From an uncultured Propionibacteriaceae bacterium (GTDB lineage Bacteria > Actinomycetota > Actinomycetes > Propionibacteriales > Propionibacteriaceae): DNA of 5,238 bases. Under the pieces are notes generated by a model, which saw nothing but the letters and a program-made list of their open reading frames with translations, made no database searches and was not told the DNA's origin. Of this stretch, positions 1 to 4,752 are shown piece after piece (position 1 is the stretch's first letter; every line of letters starts with the position of its first letter). The stretch is taken from the NCBI GenBank assembly GCA_936941515.1, contig CAKZJI010000023.1, positions 1-5,238 on the forward strand, given 5' to 3'. A program made the translations under genes and the position numbers.

Positions 1-22
1 GGACGAGGAAGACGACAAGTGA
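1..22 (+). CDS. groEL: GroEL chaperonin, extreme C-terminus (partial, 5' end off window)
   Basis: Only the last six codons (D-E-E-D-D-K) and a TGA stop at 20-22 are visible. The call rests on identity with the 3' end of the clear groEL fragment ending at 1588, which has the same codons, stop and downstream hairpin. GroEL is the cytoplasmic ATP-dependent folding chamber that works with GroES. The rest of this gene should lie to the left. Whether it is full length cannot be seen, but as the first copy, before the decayed one, it is the better candidate for the functional gene. The acidic tail differs from the His-rich tail common in actinobacterial GroEL1 and from the GGM tail of GroEL2. Confidence 0.75.
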
Positions 23-34
23 GATGACTCTCAC

Positions 35-71
35 CGACGGCGCCCCGGGCTTGACGTCCGGGGCGCCGTCG
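35..71 (+). terminator. Rho-independent-like terminator of the left groEL
   Basis: A perfect 14-bp GC-rich stem (35-48 pairing with 58-71) with a 9-nt loop begins 12 nt after the groEL stop. No U-tract follows, as is common for hairpin terminators in high-GC actinobacteria. It should separate groEL transcription from the toxin-antitoxin pair downstream. Confidence 0.85.
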
Positions 72-119
72 CGTCTGCGCTCCTCATGTCCTTGAAGAGG
101 AGAAGGGTGGATGAATGGG

Positions 120-133
120 GTGTAAGGTGTAAG
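120..133 (+). repeat. Tandem GTGTAAG x2 overlapping the vapB ribosome-binding region
   Basis: The heptamer GTGTAAG occurs twice head-to-tail (120-126 and 127-133), ending one base before the ATG at 135. The AAGG at 124-127, formed across the junction, is the best Shine-Dalgarno candidate, 7 nt from the start codon. The repeat could be an antitoxin-binding site or simply a duplication that sets RBS spacing; the sequence does not decide. Confidence 0.5.
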
Positions 134-134
134 T

Positions 135-401
135 ATGGCTTTGAACATCAAGAATGAACGTGTCTGTCTGTTGGCGAGACAGGCCGCCCAGAAGGCTGGA
201 ACCACCCAGGTTGAGGCTTTGGAGCGTGCTTTGGAGGCTTTTCTGGCCAAGATGCCTGGGCCGAGCAAGGCAGATGAGAGACGGGGCGAACTGCTGGACA
301 GCGCTCTGGAGGAGTTCTATTCTTCTCTCAGCGAGAGGGATCGATCGGTGATTCGCCTAGCAGCCATTGATATGTATGATCCCGATGGTCTTCCTCGATG
401 A
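135..401 (+). CDS. vapB: VapB-family antitoxin (first toxin-antitoxin pair)
   Basis: This 88-residue protein opens with MALNIKNERVCLLARQAAQ, the typical start of the Rv0623/VapB30-like antitoxins (PSK-type transcription factor family). That N-terminal part (about residues 1-38) forms the dimeric DNA-binding domain. The C-terminal half (about 45-88), acidic and ending in YDPDGLPR, would wrap around and block the toxin active site. The ATG at 135 fits both the conserved MALNIK start and the AAGG upstream. The gene overlaps vapC by 4 bp (ATGA at 398-401), the usual coupling for such pairs. By family knowledge the VapB-VapC complex represses its own promoter; no clear sigma-70 promoter could be assigned in 73-134. 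Family membership is secure, DNA target unknown. Confidence 0.9.
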   Translation: MALNIKNERVCLLARQAAQKAGTTQVEALERALEAFLAKMPGPSKADERRGELLDSALEEFYSSLSERDRSVIRLAAIDMYDPDGLPR

Positions 402-799
402 TCATCGATACCTCGGCCCTGCTCGCCATCCTGCTCCGAGAACCGGGTCATGAAGTCATTCTGGACGTCGCCCGCCGAGCAGATTTGCGGATGTCAGTGG
501 CAACATACGTCGAATTGAATGTGGTGATTGATCGCCGCGGCAGGGTGGGGGACCGGGAACGACTTGACAGAGTCCTGGAACTGCTTGGAATCGAACTGGT
601 GCCTGTGTCCCTGGAGCAGGGGCGGGTCGCCTGCGCAGCTCATCGCCGTTACGGTCCTGGAAGCGGATCTGCGGCGCGCCTCAACTACGGGGATTGCTTC
701 TCATATGCGCTCGCCGAGACACTCGGTGAACCTCTTCTGTTCGTCGGCAACGACTTCAGCCACACCGATGTGGAGCAGGCCATTCAAGATCCCCGATAG
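398..799 (+). CDS. vapC: VapC-family PIN-domain ribonuclease toxin (first pair)
   Basis: This 133-residue single-domain PIN protein belongs to a family of Mg2+-dependent endoribonucleases that cleave tRNA or rRNA and stop translation unless bound by VapB. All expected acidic active-site residues are visible: D4 in MIIDTSALLAIL, E39 in the YVELN motif, D99 in LNYGDCFSYALA, and D119 in VGNDFSHTD (with D124 nearby). The motif LNYGDCFSYALA followed by GEPLLFVGNDF is characteristic of this VapC subgroup. No convincing Shine-Dalgarno precedes its ATG, which overlaps the vapB stop, so translational coupling is likely. Length and motifs are complete, so the toxin looks intact. The RNA target cannot be deduced. 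Confidence 0.93.
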   Translation: MIIDTSALLAILLREPGHEVILDVARRADLRMSVATYVELNVVIDRRGRVGDRERLDRVLELLGIELVPVSLEQGRVACAAHRRYGPGSGSAARLNYGDCFSYALAETLGEPLLFVGNDFSHTDVEQAIQDPR

Positions 800-885
800 A
801 ATCCCGGCACACGATCTGCCGCTGCTTTCCCGTCCTCCGTGCATCACGATGGCTCCAAGAAGAGAGCTCATATGATCTGCCCCGG
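800..885. other. Spacer between the first toxin gene and the groEL remnant
   Basis: There is no reading frame with coding character, no strong hairpin and no recognisable promoter. This stretch contains the junction where the toxin-antitoxin segment meets groEL-derived DNA; no target-site duplication or inverted repeat was seen there. Confidence 0.5.
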
Positions 886-1588
886 GCCGAGGCGGTGTTC
901 AAGAGCGTCGAAACGCTGCCGACTCACGCCATCACCGGCGGTGTGCTGCTGAGCCAGAAAGTCACCCCGCAGATGCTGATGAGGGACGCTGACCGCCGTA
1001 AGCTGGTGATGCTGTTGCGCGCATTCTTCAACCGTCGTGAGCAAGGCCACCCAAGACGACATCATCGCCCGCACCGAGCAGACGCTGTGAGCTGAGCGTC
1101 GGTGCGGCTTCGCGCATCCGCGGGGCCGGCATCGGCATCCTGTGTGGACCGATGCCGGTTCTCTGGTCGGGCCCAGGCATGAGGACGCCGTCTCCGCGAC
1201 CCGTGCGGCCATTGAGGAGGGCATCGTCGCTGGCGGCGGCTCCGCTCTCATCCATGCTGCCAAGGTGCTCGACGGCGACCTCGGTCTGAGCGGTGACGAG
1301 AAGGCTGGCGTCGCCATCGTCCGCAAGTCGGTGGTTGAGCCGCTGCGCTGGATTGCTGAGAACGGCGGTGAGGCCGGCTACGTCATCACCTCCAAGGTGG
1401 CGCAGCTGGAGCCCGGTCACGGCTACAACGCTAGGACCGGTGTCTACGAGAACCTCGTCGACGCGGGCGTCATCGACCCGGTGAAGGTCACCCGCTCTGC
1501 GTTGGCCAACGCCGCATCCATCGCCTCCCTGCTGCTCACCACGGAGACCCTGGTGGTGGAGAAGAAGGACGAGGAAGACGACAAGTGA
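886..1588 (+). pseudogene. groEL: Broken groEL copy (rearranged 5' part, intact C-terminal third)
   Basis: The intact part is about 1178-1588, coding for HEDAV...[15 protein letters not shown], then [20 protein letters not shown] and ending [11 protein letters not shown]. This is the C-terminal third of GroEL (second half of the intermediate domain and the equatorial domain), including the ATPase aspartate of the EDA motif (codon 1184-1186). Upstream, shorter GroEL-like pieces lie in other frames: VFKSV and AITGGVLLSQKV near 892-963 in one frame, then STVVSKATQDD near 1028-1060 in another, followed by a TGA at 1088-1090. At least two frame changes and missing blocks separate them. The apical domain is mostly absent and no groEL start exists, so no working chaperonin can be made. 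The GTG at 1142 opens a 148-codon frame but has no GroEL-like N-terminus. The C-terminal assignment is very secure; the exact left border is not. Confidence 0.88.
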
Positions 1589-1638
1589 GATGACTCTCAC
1601 CGACGGCGCCCCGGGCTTGACATCCGGGGCGCCGTCGC
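1567..1638 (+). repeat. Direct repeat, right copy (groEL 3' end plus terminator)
   Basis: This is the partner of 1-72, lying 1566 bp downstream in the same orientation, with one mismatch (A at 1622). It covers the last groEL codons, the stop and the whole hairpin. Recombination between the copies would delete vapBC and the groEL remnant as one 1566-bp unit and leave a single intact groEL 3' end. Confidence 0.95.
1601..1637 (+). terminator. Terminator hairpin of the groEL remnant
   Basis: The same 14-bp perfect stem as at 35-71 pairs 1601-1614 with 1624-1637, with a 9-nt loop that differs by one base. It stands between the + strand remnant and the convergent - strand toxin gene ending at 1723, so it may also limit read-through into that locus. 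Confidence 0.85.
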
Positions 1639-1722
1639 CTTGTGGGGGCTGAGCTGCTCCTGAACGCCTGAGGCTGGTTGAATTGTGACCTTCGTGTCCC
1701 TGATGCCCTAGAAGGTGGCATA

Positions 1723-2103
1723 TCACATGTAGCAGGCGAGACCGAGAGTGCTGGCGGTTTTTCTTAATCTCGCATCGAATGTCGCTATTGGGCCATTCAA
1801 GGATATGCCGGCTGCCAGAACACATATATCGGGCATTTTCAGGCGATGGCGGTTGCGCAATCGTGCCAGATGTAGCCATTCATCATGAGGCGGTGTATAG
1901 AGCTCCATGCCGAGCTGCTGCAATTCCCGCCAGACTTCGATTTCATGGCCGCCCCGGGCATGTCCGACCATGATCTCTGCCAAGGTGAGAGGATGAAGGG
2001 GAAAGGGTGGTTTGCCATGCAGAAGTATGTTTTTGGCCTCTTCGTGGTGGCGGTCGTCGCCATCCAGAAAGGCGATCACCACGCTGGCATCCAGAATGAT
2101 CAC
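1723..2103 (-). CDS. VapC-like PIN-domain toxin (second pair)
   Basis: This 126-residue PIN-domain protein is a predicted Mg2+-dependent RNase toxin. The acidic residues fall where expected: D5 in ILDASVVIAFLDGDD, E43 in PLTLAEIMVG, D92 in KMPDICVLAAG, and D110 in IATFDARLRK. The spacing and the surrounding sequence differ clearly from the toxin at 398-799, so this is a different VapC subfamily and not a duplicate. The start is a GTG at 2103-2101 that overlaps the antitoxin TGA (GTGA). It is chosen because it gives the standard hydrophobic strand just before D5 and because no ATG fits. No good Shine-Dalgarno is visible, which suggests coupling to the antitoxin. The gene is convergent with the groEL remnant and appears intact. 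Confidence 0.9.
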   Translation of the reverse strand: MIILDASVVIAFLDGDDRHHEEAKNILLHGKPPFPLHPLTLAEIMVGHARGGHEIEVWRELQQLGMELYTPPHDEWLHLARLRNRHRLKMPDICVLAAGISLNGPIATFDARLRKTASTLGLACYM

Positions 2104-2363
2104 TCAGGCCAGCCCTGCCGGAGTTCGTCAAGGTATCCCGGACGGTAGTTGTCGCTGTATTTTCCCGCCATGGCCTCTATCTTTTTTTTCCGCTCAGTCT
2201 CTGCTGTGCTGTCGGAGACTGTAAGAGCGTTGGCCCCTGCTGTCATCAGCTTGGTCATCAAAACACTCGTCGGTACTCCTGGCCACCGTGCCTCGGCGAC
2301 GGTCAGAGCCTGTTGCACTTCAACGGTGTGCGTCACCTGAGTCCGGGGCAAACGTGTTGGCAT
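2100..2363 (-). CDS. Antitoxin of the second VapBC-like pair (ribbon-helix-helix type likely)
   Basis: This 87-residue protein lies directly upstream of the PIN toxin with a 4-bp overlap. The N-terminal half (about residues 6-48, with VTHTVEVQQALTVAEARWP and then VPTSVLMTKLMTAGANAL) has the strand-helix-helix look of ribbon-helix-helix DNA-binding antitoxins. The C-terminal half, rich in charged residues and ending DNYRPGYLDELRQGWPE, would be the toxin-binding tail. The ATG at 2363 is supported by the operator-like palindrome directly upstream; the leader is short and has no strong Shine-Dalgarno. A run of eight A residues on the coding strand (plus-strand T tract 2182-2189) lies between the two halves. 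Its role is firm from context; the family name is less certain. Confidence 0.82.
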   Translation of the reverse strand: MPTRLPRTQVTHTVEVQQALTVAEARWPGVPTSVLMTKLMTAGANALTVSDSTAETERKKKIEAMAGKYSDNYRPGYLDELRQGWPE

Positions 2364-2370
2364 GACGCAA

Positions 2371-2399
2371 GAGTACCACCTGTATAGTTAGTGGTACTC
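2371..2399 (-). promoter_or_regulatory. Operator palindrome and -10 element of the second toxin-antitoxin pair
   Basis: Perfect 9-bp arms GAGTACCAC (2371-2379) and GTGGTACTC (2391-2399) flank an AT-rich 11-bp spacer. Read on the - strand, the spacer holds TATACA (2386-2381), a fair -10 element. It would start transcription near 2374, about 10 nt before the antitoxin ATG at 2363. No good -35 box is seen. A symmetric site over the core promoter is what antitoxin autoregulation needs. The palindrome is seen directly; its function is inferred. Confidence 0.75.
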
Positions 2400-2404
2400 C
2401 CGGG

Positions 2405-2458
2405 GGCTGCATCCGGATGCTAGAGGATCGATGATGATTCACCGCCCCGGATGCAGCC
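2405..2458 (-). terminator. Hairpin downstream of the aminotransferase gene, probable operon terminator
   Basis: Perfect 12-bp arms (2405-2416 and 2447-2458, GGCTGCATCCGG and its complement) are separated by 30 nt. The structure begins 11 nt after the aminotransferase stop in the direction of transcription. The left arm also takes part in a 12-bp palindrome (GCATCCGGATGC, 2409-2420), so an alternative fold exists. No U-tract follows. Position and GC-rich stem support termination, but the large loop makes it less typical. Confidence 0.6.
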
Positions 2459-2469
2459 GTCATGATCCG

Positions 2470-3558
2470 TCAAACGATCCTGTGCATCCAGCCGTGTGGA
2501 TCGGTGATCTGCCCGTACTGGATACCCGTCAGCTGTTCTCTGAGACGCAAGGTGACAGGCCCCGGCTGGCCGTCACCGACCGCGTGGCTGCCCTCTGCGT
2601 CAGCGAAGCTCGCGACGGGGGTGATGATGGCGGCGGTGCCGCAGGCAAAGACCTCGCTGATGCTGCCATCGGCCAGCCCTGCATACAACTCTGTCTGTGC
2701 GAGGCGGCGCTCTTCGACGTCCAGCCCGCTGTCAGCAGCCAGACGCAGAATAGCCGACCGCGTCACCCCCTCCAGGATGCTGTCGGTCAGGGCGGGTGTG
2801 ATCAGATGGCCGTCCGTGGTGACGGCGAACAAGTTCATGCCACCGAGTTCCTCGACATAACGGTGCTCAACCGCATCCAGAAACGCCACCTGGCTGCATC
2901 CCGCTGCCTCCGCCTGCTGCTGCGCAGCCATGGACGCGGCGTAGTTGCCGCCGCACTTGGCGAAGCCCGTCCCGCCGGGAGCGGCCCGGCTGAAGTCGCG
3001 CGCGAACCAGATCTTCACAGGAGTGATGCCGGAGCCACCGAAATACGACCCCGAAGGGCTCGCGATCACCGCATACGTGACATGCGTCGACGGCTTGACG
3101 GCGAGGAATGCGGAGCGTGCGAACATGAACGGCCTCAGGTACAGGCTCTGCTCCCCACCACGCGGAACCCACTCCGCGTCGACAGCCACGAGCTGGTCGA
3201 TGCTTGCCAGGAAGTCCTCGGTGCTCAGCTCCGGCAAGGCGAGCCGCCGTGCTGAACGCTGAAGCCGAGCGGCATTGACCTCGGCGCGAAACCGCCAGAT
3301 GGACCCGTCAGCGTGGGCATAGGCCTTCAGACCCTCGAACGCCTCCTGGGCGTAGTGAAGAACCGCCGACGCCGGATCCAGGATGAAGGGCGCGTAGCCG
3401 ACGATGCGATGATCATGCCAGCCGCATTCCGGGGTCCAGTCGATCAGGGCCATGTGATCGCTGAACTGCGACCCGAAGCCGGGATCGGCCAAGATGGCGT
3501 CGCGCTCCGCTGCTGAGCGTCCGGCAGTGCGTTCCAGGCGGAACCGTGACTCAGGCAT
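2470..3558 (-). CDS. ilvE: Branched-chain amino acid aminotransferase
   Basis: This 362-residue fold-type IV PLP aminotransferase interconverts leucine, isoleucine and valine with their 2-keto acids, using 2-oxoglutarate/glutamate as partner. Visible family blocks are LHYAQEAFEGLKAY (67-80), FRAEVNAARLQRSARRL (90-106), SLYLRPFMFA (138-147), GFAKCGGNYAAS with the PLP-binding K201, VEELGGMNLF (235-244), LTDSILEGVTR (257-267) and FACGTAAIITPV (304-315). The length fits the long actinobacterial/eukaryotic-like IlvE group. The frame is open further upstream to 3741, but that stretch overlaps the SDR gene and looks non-coding. The ATG at 3558 gives the normal N-terminus and follows GGGAGGG (3575-3569). 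It overlaps the SDR stop by 8 bp (3551-3558), so the genes are co-transcribed and probably coupled. Last gene of the operon. Confidence 0.95.
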   Translation of the reverse strand: MPESRFRLERTAGRSAAERDAILADPGFGSQFSDHMALIDWTPECGWHDHRIVGYAPFILDPASAVLHYAQEAFEGLKAYAHADGSIWRFRAEVNAARLQRSARRLALPELSTEDFLASIDQLVAVDAEWVPRGGEQSLYLRPFMFARSAFLAVKPSTHVTYAVIASPSGSYFGGSGITPVKIWFARDFSRAAPGGTGFAKCGGNYAASMAAQQQAEAAGCSQVAFLDAVEHRYVEELGGMNLFAVTTDGHLITPALTDSILEGVTRSAILRLAADSGLDVEERRLAQTELYAGLADGSISEVFACGTAAIITPVASFADAEGSHAVGDGQPGPVTLRLREQLTGIQYGQITDPHGWMHRIV

Positions 3559-4324
3559 AACGGCCCATCCCTCCCGCGACATCGACGCATGCGCCGGTGA
3601 TGTAGCTGGCCCGGTCGCTGGCCAGGAAGGCGACGATGCCTGAGACCTCGTCGGGCCTGCCGAACCGCGCCAGGGGGACCTCATCGGCCGCCAGATCCGC
3701 GAAGAACTCCTCCGCCGTCTTCTCTGGGGCCCGCTTGGCATGGATGTTTGCCCATTGCGGAGTCGTCACGCACCCGATGTTGACGGAGTTCACCAGGATG
3801 CCCTCCCCAGCCAGCTCCTGCGCCAGGGCCTTCGTGAGGTTAAGGCCCGCGGCGCGGTTCACCGTGGTGGAGAAGAACCGGTGGTCAGGCATCCGCGAGT
3901 ACACCGAGCCGATGTTGATCACCCGTGCCGCCTGGCTCTGCTGGAGCCAGGGGAGCGCCGCCTTCACTGCTCGGAACCAGCTGTGCACCTTGATGTTGAA
4001 GTCGGCTAGCAGGTCATTGTCCGACAGGGTCGCGAAGGTCCCGGGATGCGCTCCGCCCGCGTTGTTTACCAGGATGTCGATGCCACCCATCGACTCCGCG
4101 GCCCAGGCCACGAAATCGGCCAGCTGCTCTGGATCGCGCACATCGACGGCACGTCCCTCAGCGCGCTCCCCCAGGGAGGCGGCGGCGGATGCAACCTCGT
4201 CGGCGTTGCGGGCGCAGATCCGCACGACGGCGCCCTCGCGCACCAGCTCCTGGGCGATGGCGAGTCCCAGACCCTTCGAGCCGCCCGTGACGATTGCTCG
4301 GTGGTCGGTGAGATTCAGATCCAT
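3551..4324 (-). CDS. SDR-family protein with atypical active site
   Basis: This 257-residue Rossmann-fold protein of the short-chain dehydrogenase/reductase superfamily has the usual length for classical SDRs. The cofactor motif TGGSKGLG (13-20), DVRD (61-64), NNAG (87-90), a serine at the active-site position (S140 in VINIGS) and the ITGACVDVAGG C-terminal block (242-252) are all present. The classical YxxxK is not: the aligned stretch reads FFSTTVNRAAGLNLTKALA (150-168), putting T153 and R157 where Tyr and Lys are expected. It may be a BKR-like SDR subgroup with a divergent tetrad, or a non-reductase. The ATG at 4324 follows GGAGG (4335-4331) and starts 11 nt after the AhpD-like gene. The open frame upstream of 4324 is a shadow of that gene. 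Substrate unknown. Confidence 0.9.
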   Translation of the reverse strand: MDLNLTDHRAIVTGGSKGLGLAIAQELVREGAVVRICARNADEVASAAASLGERAEGRAVDVRDPEQLADFVAWAAESMGGIDILVNNAGGAHPGTFATLSDNDLLADFNIKVHSWFRAVKAALPWLQQSQAARVINIGSVYSRMPDHRFFSTTVNRAAGLNLTKALAQELAGEGILVNSVNIGCVTTPQWANIHAKRAPEKTAEEFFADLAADEVPLARFGRPDEVSGIVAFLASDRASYITGACVDVAGGMGRYA

Positions 4325-4335
4325 GTCACGCCTCC

Positions 4336-4740
4336 TCAGGCAAAGGCCTCGTCGACGGGCACCTGCAGCCCGATCGCCAGGCGGTTGGTCTTGTTGGCGG
4401 CTGCCACGATGGACTGCAACTCCGCCAGCTGCGCATCGCTGGCGCCCTTCGCGCGTGCTGCCGCGGTGTGGGAGCGCACGCAGTAGGTGCAGTTGTTGAC
4501 GGTGGAGACGGCCACGTAGATCAGCTCCTTGATCATGGGGTCCAGCTCGGTGCCGGGGCCCATCAGCTCCTTGAGCTCCTGCCAGGTGCGCTCCAGGTTG
4601 TCCGGGTCGTTGGCCAGCACTCGCCAGAAGTTGTTGATGAAGTCGGTCTGGCGGGTGGCGCGGATGTCGTCGTAGACGGCTTTGACGCGCGGGCTTGCGG
4701 ACTCGTCGTCGACAATCGGCAGCAGAGGACTGTGTTCCAT
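4336..4740 (-). CDS. AhpD-like / carboxymuconolactone decarboxylase family protein
   Basis: This 134-residue protein carries the AhpD signature E-x11-C-x2-C-x3-H as E72, C84, C87 and H91 in KELIYVAVSTVNNCTYCVRSH. In AhpD these residues make a peroxidase/disulfide-reducing centre linked to lipoyl proteins; other family members are decarboxylases without the cysteines. With the redox cysteines kept, a thiol-dependent peroxidase or reductase is more likely than a lactone decarboxylase, but the natural substrate is not deducible. An AGGAG stands about 5-6 nt before the ATG at 4740. The gene lies 12 nt downstream of the cyclase-like gene and 11 nt upstream of the SDR gene, so it is inside the operon. 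It is predicted to be cytoplasmic, with no signal peptide or membrane segment. Confidence 0.9.
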   Translation of the reverse strand: MEHSPLLPIVDDESASPRVKAVYDDIRATRQTDFINNFWRVLANDPDNLERTWQELKELMGPGTELDPMIKELIYVAVSTVNNCTYCVRSHTAAARAKGASDAQLAELQSIVAAANKTNRLAIGLQVPVDEAFA

Positions 4741-4752
4741 GGATTCTCCTGA

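Larger units (their letters stand above)
1..72 (+). repeat. Direct repeat, left copy (groEL 3' end plus terminator)
   Basis: Bases 1-72 match 1567-1638 at 71 of 72 positions. The only difference is G at 56 versus A at 1622, in the hairpin loop. Similarity stops right after the hairpin stem (73 versus 1639). The left limit is unknown because the repeat runs to the window edge, so the true repeat is probably longer and extends into groEL. Confidence 0.95.

Noticed and set aside
80..102. Short inverted repeat CTCCTC...GAGGAG upstream of the first antitoxin
   Set aside because: The stem is only 6 bp with an 11-nt loop, and the GAGGAG arm is purine-rich sequence common before genes; too weak to call an operator.
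1142..1588. Independent small gene starting at GTG 1142
   Set aside because: All recognisable sequence is the GroEL C-terminal third, there is no ribosome-binding site, and the first ~12 codons look like remnant DNA; treated as part of the pseudogene.
1..1638. Integrative element with attachment sites
   Set aside because: The direct repeats fit, but no recombinase gene or remnant is present, so it is kept only as a hypothesis and not annotated as a mobile element.
1028..1879. Long - strand open frame (283 codons) across the groEL remnant
   Set aside because: It lies opposite the conserved GroEL frame and the toxin end; its composition is that of a high-GC antisense shadow with no family motif.
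2431..3255. + strand open frame of 274 codons
   Set aside because: It is antisense to the well-supported aminotransferase and shows no recognisable domain.
3559..3741. N-terminal extension of the aminotransferase
   Set aside because: The extra 61 residues are an Arg/Ser/Pro-rich shadow of the SDR gene. The start at 3558 matches the usual protein length and has a ribosome-binding site.
3636..4499. + strand open frame of 287 codons
   Set aside because: It is antisense to the SDR and AhpD-like genes, and its Arg/Ala/Ser/Pro-rich translation is typical of a shadow frame.
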